This document shows, piece after piece, positions 1 through 9,184 of a stretch of DNA of 64,000 nt (the first letter of the stretch is position 1; each line of letters opens with the position of its first letter). Origin of the DNA: Chryseobacterium senegalense (GTDB lineage: Bacteria > Bacteroidota > Bacteroidia > Flavobacteriales > Weeksellaceae); the NCBI GenBank assembly GCA_001403755.1, contig CYUH01000015.1, positions 1,094,589 to 1,158,588 of the forward strand, given 5' to 3'. Under the pieces are notes generated by a model that worked only from the letters and a program-made list of their open reading frames with translations, had not been told where the DNA came from and ran no database searches. The translations under genes and the position numbers were made by a program.

Positions 1-1706
1 AATTCCTTGAAATTTCCTGCAAAAACGAGTTCACCACCAAGATATCCGGCTTCCGGACCAATATCGATGATGTAATCCGCAGCTTTCATCACGTCTTCGT
101 CATGTTCTACCACAATCACGGTATTCCCCAAATCCCGAAGATTTTTCAAAACTTCTATTAAATTTTCAGTATCCCGAGAGTGCAATCCAATCGACGGTTC
201 ATCCAGAATATAAATGGAACCAACCAAGGAACTTCCCAACGATGTTGCGAGATTAATCCGCTGACTTTCGCCACCGGAAAGGGTATTAGAAGTTCGGTTG
301 AGCGTGAGATATCCTAGGCCAACTTTATCTAAAAATTCGAGTCGAGTCGTGATTTCATACAGTAATCTTTTGGCGATTTCTGCGTCGTGCTTGTTCAGTT
401 TTAATGATTTCACTAATGGCAACAATTCATCCAACGGAAGCTCGATCATATCCTGAATATTATGTCCGTCAATCTTTACGTATTGCGTTTCCTGACGCAA
501 TCTCAATCCTTCGCAAGTCGGGCAAATGGTTTTTCCTCGAAATCGGGAAAGCATCACGCGATATTGAATTTTGTAAAGATTTTCCTCCACCATTTTGAAG
601 AAGTTGTTGATCGAGGGGAAATTTCTGGAGTTATCGCCTTTCCAAAGAAAGTTTCTCTGCTCTTTATTAAGTTGATGATAAGGTTTATGAATAGGAAATT
701 GCGTTCCTGCTTTTTTGATGAATTCTTTCTTCCAATCACTCATGGATTCACCTTTCCAACTGGCCACTGCGTCCTCATAAACCGAAAGGTTTTTGTTGGG
801 AATTACCAAATCTTCATCAATTCCAACGACTTTTCCGTATCCTTCACATTCCGGACAAGCACCATAAAGATTATTGAAACTAAAAAAATGAACATTGGGT
901 TCCATGAAATTCATTCCGTCCAACTCAAATTTATTTGAAAATTCGGTGATTTTTCCGCTTTCGATATTTTTCAGTGAGCAATAACCATGACCTTCGTAAA
1001 ACGCCATTTGTATAGAGTCGGCAAGTCTTTGCAAGAAGTTCTCATCCTCTTCATACCGGAATCGATCAATCACGAGCTGAATTTCCATATCTTTTTCTGG
1101 AACAAATCCGAAACTCTCAAGATCTTCAATTGCGGCAACATTTCCATTCACTTCAATTCTTGTAAAACCGGATAATTTTAGCGTTTTCAGTTGCTCATTA
1201 AATTTAGAAAGGTCAAAATTCAATGGGTTTCTCAGTAGAAAAGTTTGGTTTTCATTGTTCTTTATGAAGTCGATCACATCAGAAACCGAATCTTTCTTCA
1301 CTTCCCGACCGGATATTGGCGAAAAAGTTCTTCCAATTCTCGCGAAGAGCAACTTCAGGTAATCGTAAACTTCAGTGGAAGTTCCGACGGTTGAACGCGG
1401 ATTAGAAGAAATTACCTTTTGCTGAATCGCGATTGAAGGCGCCAAACCTTTGATGTCGTCCACCTTCGGCTTTTCCAATTTTCCAAGAAACTGTCGTGCA
1501 TAAGAACTTAAACTTTCTACATATCTGCGCTGTCCTTCGGCATAAATAGTGTCGAAAGCCAATGAAGATTTTCCGCTCCCGGAAACGCCCGTAATCACAA
1601 TTAATTTATTCTTCGGAAGAAGAACATCGATGTGTTTCAGGTTGTTAAGATGTGCGTTCTTAACGAAAATTTCCTTTTTAATATCGATTTCTGGATTTTT
1701 AGTCAT
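1..1706 (-). CDS. uvrA: UvrA, excinuclease ABC ATPase subunit (partial, C-terminal part outside window)
   Basis: UvrA is the damage-recognition ATPase of nucleotide excision repair; it dimerises and loads UvrB on DNA. The 568 codons present, from the ATG at 1706, cover roughly the N-terminal 60% of a protein normally about 930-950 aa; the gene runs off the left edge. Visible features are Walker A GVSGSGKSS near residue 40, the sequence SSNPRSTVGTSTEV, paired zinc-binding cysteines (CPEC near residue 285, CPTC near residue 395), the ABC signature LSGGESQR near residue 475, and the Walker B/D-loop YILDEPSIGLH followed by VVEHDED. Flavobacteria often carry a second UvrA-like paralogue, so the exact copy is not decided here. 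Several long reading frames on the opposite strand are shadows of this gene. Confidence 0.97.
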   Translation of the reverse strand, partial: MTKNPEIDIKKEIFVKNAHLNNLKHIDVLLPKNKLIVITGVSGSGKSSLAFDTIYAEGQRRYVESLSSYARQFLGKLEKPKVDDIKGLAPSIAIQQKVISSNPRSTVGTSTEVYDYLKLLFARIGRTFSPISGREVKKDSVSDVIDFIKNNENQTFLLRNPLNFDLSKFNEQLKTLKLSGFTRIEVNGNVAAIEDLESFGFVPEKDMEIQLVIDRFRYEEDENFLQRLADSIQMAFYEGHGYCSLKNIESGKITEFSNKFELDGMNFMEPNVHFFSFNNLYGACPECEGYGKVVGIDEDLVIPNKNLSVYEDAVASWKGESMSDWKKEFIKKAGTQFPIHKPYHQLNKEQRNFLWKGDNSRNFPSINNFFKMVEENLYKIQYRVMLSRFRGKTICPTCEGLRLRQETQYVKIDGHNIQDMIELPLDELLPLVKSLKLNKHDAEIAKRLLYEITTRLEFLDKVGLGYLTLNRTSNTLSGGESQRINLATSLGSSLVGSIYILDEPSIGLHSRDTENLIEVLKNLRDLGNTVIVVEHDEDVMKAADYIIDIGPEAGYLGGELVFAGNFKE

Positions 1707-1870
1707 AGGTAAAATTGAGACCTACAAAAATACGGTTTTTTGCTCAGAAATTTTCATAGACTTTCATTTTAAGTAAGAGGGGAATTCCCACCAAAATATT
1801 ATTTTTCTGCATTAAGAATTAAGTAGTGAAATCATCAATAGATTATCGAATTATTTCATTGCACTATTAA

Positions 1871-1897
1871 TTAAAAAAAGCCAAAATTTTTGGCTTT
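1871..1897 (-). terminator. Orphan intrinsic terminator, minus strand
   Basis: A 10-bp perfect stem (AAAGCCAAAA / TTTTGGCTTT, 1877-1886 and 1888-1897) is followed on the minus strand by a run of T then AATTAAT. It points away from the receptor gene and lies upstream of uvrA, so no annotated minus-strand gene ends here. Confidence 0.55.
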
Positions 1898-1975
1898 CAG
1901 ATATTTACGAAATACAGTTTTTTAAGCTACACTTTATTCGTTTTTAATTGAAGTAAATATTACAGAAAAGCTTTT

Positions 1976-2003
1976 TTGTCACGAGAATAAGTGTTTATAT
2001 TTG
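1976..2003 (+). promoter_or_regulatory. Flavobacterial promoter for the TonB receptor operon
   Basis: A TTG at 1976-1978 and TATATTTG at 1996-2003 are separated by 17 bp, matching TTG-N17-23-TAnnTTTG. Transcription would start near 2008-2010, about 90 nt before the ATG at 2098. Confidence 0.75.
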
Positions 2004-2097
2004 CCACTATTTTTTAGCATATACATAAATTTTTTAATGTTTTGTTCTAAAGAATATTTATCAATAATTCAAATAAATCTATAAAAATATATCATAA

Positions 2098-3906
2098 ATG
2101 AAAAAAGTAGTTTGTTCCGTTCTGTTTTTGGGAGTAATCGGAATGTTTTCGGCGCAGGAAAAGGAAAGTGAGATTAACGAAATTACGGTGCAAGGAAAAT
2201 TTCTGAATCTCCCACTGAAAAAGGTGAATGAAAATATCACTGTAATTTCTAAAAAAGAATTGGAAAATTCACCTGCAAAAAGCATCGAAGAAGTTTTGGC
2301 ACAATTCACCGGAATGGATATTCGAAAAAGAGGAGCAAATGGAGTTCAAGCCGATATTTCTGTTCGTGGAAGCAGTTTCGAGCAAGTTTTAATTTTAGTA
2401 AATGGAATTAGAATTAATGATTCGCAAACTGGACATAATTCGATGAATATTCCTTTTGATTTAGCTTCTGTTGAAAAAATAGAAATCGTGAAAGGTCCTG
2501 CTGCACGGCGTTTTGGGCAAAATGCTTATGCGGGCGTTATCAATATTATCACCAAACCTTCTTCCGATGAGCATATTGTTTTCACGGCAAGTGGCGGAGA
2601 TTTCAAAACCTATTCTTTGGGCGTTGGAGCTAATTTTGGAAATGAACGTTCCTCAAATTTTATTCAGGTAAATTCCAGTAGTTCTGATGGCTACCGCTAC
2701 AATACTGATTACAAAATCAACAATGTCTTTTACCAAAACCGATACAAAATCGAGCATGGAAACGTGAATTTTCAGGCCGGAATTCAGGAGAAGAAGTTCG
2801 GAGCGAATGGTTTTTATGCAACACCTGCCGCAAAAGATCAGTACGAAGAAACGCAAGCTTCAATTGTGAGTTTAGGAATTGATAAAAATTACGAAAAATG
2901 GGGATTAAATTCTGCAGTTTATTGGCGTAGAGGACAAGATATGTACGAATATATCCGCAATAAACCCGAAATTTATCGAAATATGCACATTGGGAATAAT
3001 TTGGGTGCCGAGATTAACGGAAACTACCGATCCGATTTGGGAACCACAGGTTTGGGAGTGGAACTGCGCAAAGAATTCCTTGCCAGTAACAATTTGGGAC
3101 ATCGCGAGAGGTTTGTGACCCAAGTTTTTTTTGAACATCATTTTTCTTTTCTTGAAAATAAACTGAATATTTCACCCGGAATTTCGTGGGCAAATTATGA
3201 TAAAGAAGGGGATTTCTTTTATCCAGGTTTGGACCTAGGATTTGATTTTGATGATCATCATAAAATCTATGGAAATATTGCAAAAGTTAACAGAATTCCG
3301 ACTTTCACGGATTTATATTATCTAAGCAAGACCGAAGCCGGAAATCCAAATTTGAAGCCTGAAAATGCAGTATCTGCTGAAATTGGATACCGATTTCAAA
3401 AGCAGAATTTTCTCGGAAAAATCAGTGGATTTTTAAGGGATTCAGATAATTCCATTGATTGGTCAAAGCAAAATGCAAACGATATTTGGCGCGCTGAAAA
3501 TATCGGTAAAATCAATACAAAAGGGGTAGAGGTGGAATTGGCTCAACATTTTAATTCCTTTTTGAAATCGTATTCTGTGGGTTATACTTTTTTAGAAAGT
3601 AACTACAAGCAGCCATCCGCCTTGATGTCGCGCTATGTAATGGAAAATTTGAAACATCAATTTGTGGCTAAATTAGAAGTTTTTTTCTTGAAAAAATTTA
3701 CAAACCAATTGATTTACCGATATAATGAAAGAGTTTCCACTGGAAGTTATCAAATACTCGATGAAAAATTGAGCTATGATACCAAAAATTACAACATTTA
3801 TGTCATGGTAAACAATATTCTAAATGCTGAGTACACTGAAACATTCGGTGTTCCGATGCCTGGAAGGTGGTTCCATATCGGATTAAGTTTCAAAACTGGT
3901 TTTTAA
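2098..3906 (+). CDS. TonB-dependent outer-membrane receptor
   Basis: This 602-aa outer-membrane receptor should import an iron complex, cobalamin or similar ligand with energy from TonB. A signal peptide is clear (KK..., hydrophobic core, likely cut after FSA at residue 19). A TonB-box-like stretch EITVQG (28-33) is followed by a plug domain (about 44-155, with SVRGSSFEQVLILVNGIRI and VKGPAARRFG), then a beta-barrel ending in Phe (GLSFKTGF), as expected for BAM-assembled barrels. At about 600 aa it is in the short, BtuB-like size class and lacks the carboxypeptidase-like N-terminal domain of SusC proteins. It is probably co-transcribed with the DUF2490 gene 32 bp downstream. The ligand cannot be told from the sequence; no substrate-binding partner is adjacent. 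Confidence 0.92.
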   Translation: MKKVVCSVLFLGVIGMFSAQEKESEINEITVQGKFLNLPLKKVNENITVISKKELENSPAKSIEEVLAQFTGMDIRKRGANGVQADISVRGSSFEQVLILVNGIRINDSQTGHNSMNIPFDLASVEKIEIVKGPAARRFGQNAYAGVINIITKPSSDEHIVFTASGGDFKTYSLGVGANFGNERSSNFIQVNSSSSDGYRYNTDYKINNVFYQNRYKIEHGNVNFQAGIQEKKFGANGFYATPAAKDQYEETQASIVSLGIDKNYEKWGLNSAVYWRRGQDMYEYIRNKPEIYRNMHIGNNLGAEINGNYRSDLGTTGLGVELRKEFLASNNLGHRERFVTQVFFEHHFSFLENKLNISPGISWANYDKEGDFFYPGLDLGFDFDDHHKIYGNIAKVNRIPTFTDLYYLSKTEAGNPNLKPENAVSAEIGYRFQKQNFLGKISGFLRDSDNSIDWSKQNANDIWRAENIGKINTKGVEVELAQHFNSFLKSYSVGYTFLESNYKQPSALMSRYVMENLKHQFVAKLEVFFLKKFTNQLIYRYNERVSTGSYQILDEKLSYDTKNYNIYVMVNNILNAEYTETFGVPMPGRWFHIGLSFKTGF

Positions 3907-3938
3907 TAAGTTTTGTTTAAATTTACATTTTTAAACAC

Positions 3939-4652
3939 ATGAAAAAAATATTTTTTTTGATGCTCTTTTTAGGGATATTTTTCCCAATTTTCGGTCAGGA
4001 GCATATTTCCAGTTTCAACTCGGTCACTATTACCTATAAAATTCATCCGAAGTTTTTCATTTATGGTGAAGGGCAAATGCGTGGAATTGAAGATTATTCT
4101 TATCCGGATTATTACGAAATAAAAGGTGGAATAGGTTATAATTTAACACCAAATCATAAACCTTTTGTAGGAATTGGTCGCTACGGAAACTACAAAAATC
4201 ATGCGATGGATAAGGAGGAATTGCGAGTTTGGTTACAAGATGTGATTGATGTAAAAGTCGATAAATTTAAATTTGAAAACCGATTTAGAGCTGAAAAAAG
4301 TTGGTTTTATGAACCAAAGAAAGATCAGCATTCCGACCGAATCCGTTTGCGTTACCGAATGAACGTTTCGCTTCCACTTAATTCCGAATCGGTAAAACCG
4401 GGAACGCTCTTTGTCAATGCTTATGATGAAGTGTTTTTTGTAGCAACAGAGAAACCATTTTTTGCTCGAAATCGTGTTTTTGGAGGATTCGGTTATCAGA
4501 TCGACGAGAATTTCGGAATCGCGAGTGGTTACCTCTGGCAAAGAGAATTAGCGAAATCGGGAAACAAAAATCTACATTTTCTCTATCTCGCTCTGAATAT
4601 CACCATCGATGGTTCTGACGAAAAATCTTACAATTTCCCGGGAGCGGATTAA
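3939..4652 (+). CDS. DUF2490 family outer-membrane beta-barrel protein
   Basis: This 237-aa protein has a signal peptide (hydrophobic segment then FGQ, cut near residue 20) and alternating beta-strand sequence through to the end. It shows the DUF2490 pattern: an N-terminal strand (SFNSVTITYKIHPKFFIYGE), a central FENRFRAEKSWF ... DRIRLRYR block and a late GFGYQIDENFGIASGYLWQ strand pair. The family is widespread in Bacteroidota and is predicted to form a small outer-membrane barrel of unknown role. It follows the TonB receptor closely and is likely in the same transcript. No function beyond outer-membrane location can be claimed. Confidence 0.8.
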   Translation: MKKIFFLMLFLGIFFPIFGQEHISSFNSVTITYKIHPKFFIYGEGQMRGIEDYSYPDYYEIKGGIGYNLTPNHKPFVGIGRYGNYKNHAMDKEELRVWLQDVIDVKVDKFKFENRFRAEKSWFYEPKKDQHSDRIRLRYRMNVSLPLNSESVKPGTLFVNAYDEVFFVATEKPFFARNRVFGGFGYQIDENFGIASGYLWQRELAKSGNKNLHFLYLALNITIDGSDEKSYNFPGAD

Positions 4653-4695
4653 TGTTGATAACTTTTGCTGAATTTAGTTGTTTTAATGAAAAAGT

Positions 4696-4729
4696 TTGAC
4701 ACTTTTTTTGTGCCAAATTCCTATATTTG
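4696..4729 (+). promoter_or_regulatory. dnaN promoter
   Basis: A TTG at 4696-4698 and TATATTTG at 4722-4729 (23-bp spacer) fit the flavobacterial consensus. The spacer contains an imperfect inverted repeat TTTGACAC / GTGCCAAA (4695-4702, 4710-4717) that could be an operator. The leader to the ATG at 4822 is about 90 nt. Confidence 0.65.
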
Positions 4730-4821
4730 TCAAAATAATAAAAAAATAATGAAACTGTAGGGGATTAAAAGGGCATTCCACCAAATTTCAGTTCCATTTT
4801 ACCAATAAAATAACATAACAA

Positions 4822-5952
4822 ATGAAATTTATTGTTGCAAGCGGAGAGTTACAGAAAGCATTGAACACGGTAAGTGGGGTGATTTCAAGTTCTCAGTCAA
4901 GACCAATTTTAGAAAATTACCTGTTCGAAGTTGATGGAAATAATTTGAAAATTACCGCATCCGATGGCGAAACCACTTTGGTAACGACTTTGGAAGTAAA
5001 ATCTGACGAGACCGGAAAATTTGCCGTTCCTGCAAAGATTTTTCAGGATTTTGTAAAAACTTATGGAGAACAGCCTTTAACTTTATCCGTAAAGGATTCT
5101 GAAGATGGAAACGGAAGTTTACTAGAAATTCTAGACGAAAAAGATAACTTCGCAGTTGCATTGGATAACGCGGAAGATTACCCGGAATTACCGGAATTCG
5201 ACGCTGCACAAAGTGTGAAAATTTCTGCAGGTGTATTAAGCGAAGCTCTTACAAACACCCTTTTCGCAACCAGTAATGATTCGCTTAGACCCGTGATGAC
5301 TGGCGTTCTGTTTCAATTTAAAGAAGATGAAACCAACTTTGTTTCCACAGATTCACACAGATTGGTCGTTTATAAAAGAACTGATTTGATCAATGCTGAT
5401 CCTATTGAATTCATTATGCCGAAAAAACCTTTGGCAATTTTCAAAAATATTCTAGCAAATTCTAATGATGAAGTAATCATTGAATTTAATGAAAATATGG
5501 CGAAGTTCACTTTTGGAAACAATATTTGGATCTGTAGATTAATCGATGGAAAATATCCGAATTATTCTGCGGTAATTCCAAAAGAAAATCCAAACGTGTT
5601 GACCATCAACAGAAATTTACTTTTAAGTTCGATCCGAAGAGCTTCCATTATGTCCAACAAATCTACCAACCAAGTGAGATTTAAGTTGTCCGGAAACATT
5701 CTTCACCTTCATGCGGAAGATACAGAGTATGCAAACAAGGCGGATATGCAAATTCCCTGTGATTACAATGGGGAAGATATCAATATTGGATTTAGTTCCA
5801 AATTCCTTACAGAAATGCTTTCTGTATTGAGTTCTGATGATATCACCATGAAAATGTCGCAACCGAACAGACCCGGAATTATCGAACCGGTTGATGGTTT
5901 AGAAGCTGAAGAAAATATCTTAATGCTTTCAATGCCGGTAATCGGTATGTAA
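4822..5952 (+). CDS. dnaN: DNA polymerase III subunit beta (sliding clamp)
   Basis: The 376-aa protein matches the usual clamp length. It tethers DNA polymerase III and repair factors to DNA as a ring-shaped dimer. The start MKFIVASGELQKALNTVSGVI and segments such as SRPILENYLFEV, SDSLRPVMTGVLF and DSHRLVVYKR are typical, and it ends in the hydrophobic strand ILMLSMPVIGM. Three repeated clamp folds fit the length. It has its own promoter and a strong terminator at 5976-6012, so it is monocistronic here. As is usual in Bacteroidota, dnaA is not next to it, so this is not evidence for the replication origin. Confidence 0.97.
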   Translation: MKFIVASGELQKALNTVSGVISSSQSRPILENYLFEVDGNNLKITASDGETTLVTTLEVKSDETGKFAVPAKIFQDFVKTYGEQPLTLSVKDSEDGNGSLLEILDEKDNFAVALDNAEDYPELPEFDAAQSVKISAGVLSEALTNTLFATSNDSLRPVMTGVLFQFKEDETNFVSTDSHRLVVYKRTDLINADPIEFIMPKKPLAIFKNILANSNDEVIIEFNENMAKFTFGNNIWICRLIDGKYPNYSAVIPKENPNVLTINRNLLLSSIRRASIMSNKSTNQVRFKLSGNILHLHAEDTEYANKADMQIPCDYNGEDINIGFSSKFLTEMLSVLSSDDITMKMSQPNRPGIIEPVDGLEAEENILMLSMPVIGM

Positions 5953-5975
5953 GATTTAATTAAGAAAATAATGAA

Positions 5976-6012
5976 TTGAGATTTGAAATTTTTCAGATCT
6001 CAATTTTTTTTT
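5976..6012 (+). terminator. Intrinsic terminator of dnaN
   Basis: A 13-bp stem (5976-5988 with 5991-6003, one wobble pair) starting TTGAGATTTG is followed by a T run at 6004-6012. Confidence 0.85.
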
Positions 6013-6128
6013 AAACTCCAAAAACACGATATTTGCAAACTTATCGGGGTACGACGATATGACATCATTACCCCAAATTTCAAGAAACCGAAAGGGACAT
6101 TTATCCTCAAAATAAATAGGAAAATCAA

Positions 6129-8531
6129 ATGAAAATCTCAAACAACTGGCTCAAGGATTACATCAAAACCGAATTAAAATCTGATAAAATAGGAGAATAT
6201 CTTACCGATATTGGTTTGGAGGTTGAAGGAATTGAAAAATATGAATCCGTAAAAGGAAGCTTGGAAGGAATTGTCGTAGGAAAAGTTTTGACTTGCGAAC
6301 AACATCCTAATGCTGATAAATTAAAGAAAACCACTGTAGATGTAGGAAGCGGAAAAATATTGAATATCGTTTGTGGTGCACCGAACGTTGCAGCCGGACA
6401 AACTGTTCCCGTAGCGGTAATCGGAACGAAAATATATGCCAAAGACGGAAGTTCATTCGCGATCAAAGAAGCAAAAATACGTGGAGAAGTTTCTCAAGGA
6501 ATGATCTGTGCGGAAGATGAGTTAGGATTGAGCGATGATCACGGTGGAATCATGATTTTGGATGAAAACAAATTCGAAATTGGGAAAAATTTTGCAGATT
6601 ATTTTGACCTCGCTACTGACGAAGTTTACGAAATTGGTTTGACGCCGAACCGAACTGATGCGATGTCGCATTACGGAGTCGCGAGAGATTTGAACGCATT
6701 TCTGGTTTCCAACCAAATGAAAGCGCAATTTGAAAAAATTACTTCGAAACCTTTGACGATCGAAGGAGCATCCGATTTTCAGCTGGAAGTAGAAAATTCG
6801 GATTTAGCCCCTAGATATATTGGTGCCGTGATCGAAAACGTTCAAGTAGCAGACTCTCCGGATTGGCTCAAACAGCGATTGAAAGCTATAGGATTAAGCC
6901 CCATCAATAATATAGTAGACATTACCAACTATATTTTGCATGGATTGGGCCAACCGCTTCATTCTTTCGATGCGGATAAAATTGCAGGTAGAAAAGTAAA
7001 AGTTGGGGTCAATGCACAGGGAACAAAATTCACCACTTTGGATGGGGTTGAAAGAATTTTGAATGGAACGGAAATCATGATTAAAGACGGAAACAACGAG
7101 CCTATGTGCATCGCTGGAGTTTTTGGCGGATTGAATTCCGGAGTTTCCGAAAACACGAAAACCATTTTCCTCGAAAGTGCATATTTCAATCCTGTTGCTG
7201 TTCGAAAAGGAGCGAAATATCATGGTTTAAACACCGATGCTTCCTTCCGTTTTGAGCGTGGAGTAGACCCGAATAATACGCGTACTGCTATCAGTCACGC
7301 CATTTTAATGATTCAGGAAATTGCCGGCGGAGCTTTGAAAGGGGAGTTGTTGGAACATTTCCCGCAAAAAATTGAGAACAATTATATTATTTTAAGATTT
7401 TCTAAAGTTGAACAAATTTTAGGAACCAAAATTCATAAAGAAAAAATCAAAGAAATTCTGAAATCTCTTGAAATTGAAGTTTTAAACGAAATTCAAAATG
7501 GTTTGGAAATTTCAGTTCCGCCTTATCGTGCAGATGTTACCAGAGAAATCGATGTCATTGAAGAAATTCTAAGAATCTATGGTTACAATAAGATTGATGC
7601 ACCGCAAAAAATCTCTTTTACTCCAGTAAAATTAAGTTTTGATGATCAGGACGCTCTCGAAAATTCTTGGGCTCGATCTCTGCAAAGTAATGGTTTTAAC
7701 GAGGTGATGAACAATTCTCTTACTTCCGTAAAAGATGAAACCGATGCAGTGAAACTCCTTAATCCATTGAGTGGCGATTTGGCTTTTATGAGAAAGTCTT
7801 TATTAGAAGGTCTTTTAGCAAATGCGGATTATAATATCAAAAGAAAAAATCAGGATATTAAATTCTTCGAAATCGGAAAAATTTATCATAAAAAAGAAAA
7901 ATACACGGAAAGAAAGCAACTAGCGATGTTGGTTTCGGGAAGAAATGTAGCTGAAAACTGGATTCAATCCAAATCTGCAACCGATTTTTACTATTTGAAA
8001 TCTTATGTTAAAGTTCTTTTGGATAAATTAAATTTAAACATCGAAGAAAAAGCTTTGGAAGATGAGCGTTTTTCTGATGCTTTGCAATTCATCACAAACG
8101 GTGAAGTCATCGCAAGATTGGGTAAAGTTTCTTTGGAATTTTTGAAAAATGCAGATATCGATCAAGAATGTTTCTACGCCGAAATTGAAATTGAAACCTG
8201 TCAAAAACTTCGATCTCTTGGAAATTTAAAATTTGTTGATATTCCAAAATTCAATAAAATCCGAAGAGATCTTGCTTTATTGATTGATAAAAACATCACT
8301 TATTCCGAATTGTATCAGGCAGCGAAGAAAAATCCTTCCAAATATTTGAAGAACATCAATCTTTTTGATGTTTACGAAGGAAAGAATCTTGCGGAAGGCA
8401 AGAAATCTTACGCATTAAGTTTTGAACTTTTAAACGAAGAAAAAACTTTGGAAGAAAAAGAAATTAGCGAAGTGATGAATTCCCTAATCAACATGTTCCA
8501 AAAAGAATTTTCTGCAGAACTAAGGTCATAG
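6129..8531 (+). CDS. pheT: Phenylalanyl-tRNA synthetase beta subunit
   Basis: At 800 aa this is the usual length for the beta chain of the alpha2-beta2 enzyme that charges tRNA-Phe. The domain order is visible: an N-terminal MKISNNWLKDYI start, the tRNA-binding/EMAP-like domain (about 40-150, with HPNADKLKKTTVDVG), the B3/B4 editing region (about 215-370, including FRFERGVDP), the B5 domain, the catalytic-like core (about 470-670), and the C-terminal anticodon-binding FDX-ACB domain (about 710-800, with FDVYEGKNL and KSYALSFEL). pheS is not in the window, so the two subunits are encoded apart. A strong terminator follows. Confidence 0.97.
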   Translation: MKISNNWLKDYIKTELKSDKIGEYLTDIGLEVEGIEKYESVKGSLEGIVVGKVLTCEQHPNADKLKKTTVDVGSGKILNIVCGAPNVAAGQTVPVAVIGTKIYAKDGSSFAIKEAKIRGEVSQGMICAEDELGLSDDHGGIMILDENKFEIGKNFADYFDLATDEVYEIGLTPNRTDAMSHYGVARDLNAFLVSNQMKAQFEKITSKPLTIEGASDFQLEVENSDLAPRYIGAVIENVQVADSPDWLKQRLKAIGLSPINNIVDITNYILHGLGQPLHSFDADKIAGRKVKVGVNAQGTKFTTLDGVERILNGTEIMIKDGNNEPMCIAGVFGGLNSGVSENTKTIFLESAYFNPVAVRKGAKYHGLNTDASFRFERGVDPNNTRTAISHAILMIQEIAGGALKGELLEHFPQKIENNYIILRFSKVEQILGTKIHKEKIKEILKSLEIEVLNEIQNGLEISVPPYRADVTREIDVIEEILRIYGYNKIDAPQKISFTPVKLSFDDQDALENSWARSLQSNGFNEVMNNSLTSVKDETDAVKLLNPLSGDLAFMRKSLLEGLLANADYNIKRKNQDIKFFEIGKIYHKKEKYTERKQLAMLVSGRNVAENWIQSKSATDFYYLKSYVKVLLDKLNLNIEEKALEDERFSDALQFITNGEVIARLGKVSLEFLKNADIDQECFYAEIEIETCQKLRSLGNLKFVDIPKFNKIRRDLALLIDKNITYSELYQAAKKNPSKYLKNINLFDVYEGKNLAEGKKSYALSFELLNEEKTLEEKEISEVMNSLINMFQKEFSAELRS

Positions 8532-8550
8532 AAATAGTTTTACGAAACAG

Positions 8551-8581
8551 AAAGCATCTCCTTTTGAGATGCTTTTTTTTT
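8551..8581 (+). terminator. Intrinsic terminator of pheT
   Basis: A 10-bp stem AAAGCATCTC / GAGATGCTTT (8551-8560, 8566-8575) is followed by a T run to 8581. Confidence 0.92.
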
Positions 8582-8633
8582 GTTTTGAGTAGCAAAATTT
8601 TTCTATAATGAAGGCTGGGTAAATTTTATTACT

Positions 8634-8641
8634 TAAATTTG
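8634..8641 (+). promoter_or_regulatory. Possible -7 promoter element for META lipoprotein
   Basis: TAAATTTG fits TAnnTTTG and lies 80 bp before the ATG at 8722. No TTG is present at the expected -33 distance, so support is partial. Confidence 0.4.
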
Positions 8642-8721
8642 AATCAGTAAAAATGCGTCGTGATTATTTAAAAATGAATCAGGCGACACGGAAATATCAT
8701 CTAATATAAAGATTTACACTT

Positions 8722-9120
8722 ATGAAAAACATTTTTTTATCAATATTTGCAGCCGCAGCTTTTGCATCTTGTTCTTCGCTTTCGAGCACAAAGGTTGGAA
8801 GTTCTCAGGCAAATATCGCAGGAACGAAATGGATTTTGGCTGATCAAGTGAAAGGTAAAACGCCAACATTGAATATAGAAACAGATAAGATCACCGGAAA
8901 CGGAGGTTGCAACAGTTATTTCGGTGAAGTTCTTTTGGATGCTACAGCGGGTAACTTTTCAGCAAAAAATATCGGTTCCACCAAAATGGCATGCGCTGAT
9001 ATGTCTGCAGAATCTAATTTTTTCAGTATGTTGAGTGAGGCCAATAAATATGTCGTGAAAGGCAATACATTAGAGCTGTACAAAGGAAATTTGCTGCTTC
9101 TGAAATTCAGTAAACAATAA
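8722..9120 (+). CDS. META (HslJ-like) domain lipoprotein
   Basis: This 132-aa protein has a lipoprotein signal peptide with the lipobox ending FASC (Cys17). The META domain (about 34-130) shows IAGTKWILAD, the NGGCNSYFG motif and a second conserved cysteine in STKMACAD, then the final hydrophobic strand. META/HslJ proteins are small envelope proteins linked to stress or drug tolerance in some bacteria; the biochemical role is not established. It appears to be a single-gene transcript ending at the bidirectional terminator at 9144-9175. Confidence 0.88.
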   Translation: MKNIFLSIFAAAAFASCSSLSSTKVGSSQANIAGTKWILADQVKGKTPTLNIETDKITGNGGCNSYFGEVLLDATAGNFSAKNIGSTKMACADMSAESNFFSMLSEANKYVVKGNTLELYKGNLLLLKFSKQ

Positions 9121-9143
9121 TCTTTCGATTAAAATAATAGCAA

Positions 9144-9175
9144 AAAAAAAGGAACCCGATTGAGTTCCTTTTTTT
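9144..9175. terminator. Bidirectional intrinsic terminator
   Basis: A 12-bp stem (AAAAAAAGGAAC / GTTCCTTTTTTT, 9144-9155 and 9164-9175) with an 8-nt loop gives a T run on both strands. It serves the convergent META lipoprotein and the small acidic gene. Confidence 0.92.
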
Positions 9176-9184
9176 GTTTCTTTA

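Larger units (their letters stand above)
1707..2097. other. 391-bp divergent intergenic region (uvrA / TonB receptor)
   Basis: No convincing coding sequence is present. It holds a hairpin at 1877-1897 oriented as a minus-strand terminator and a good flavobacterial promoter at 1976-2003 for the receptor gene, followed by an AT-rich leader of about 90 nt. No clear uvrA promoter was recognised. Confidence 0.6.

Noticed and set aside
462..938. 158-aa plus-strand reading frame
   Set aside because: It lies wholly antisense to uvrA, whose conserved motifs are intact on the minus strand; no ribosome site or family match.
4749..4760. Three-codon frame (ATG AAA CTG TAG) in the dnaN leader
   Set aside because: Too short to support any claim without ribosome data.
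4822..5952. Replication origin near dnaN
   Set aside because: No dnaA gene or cluster of DnaA boxes was seen; in Bacteroidota dnaN is commonly away from the origin.
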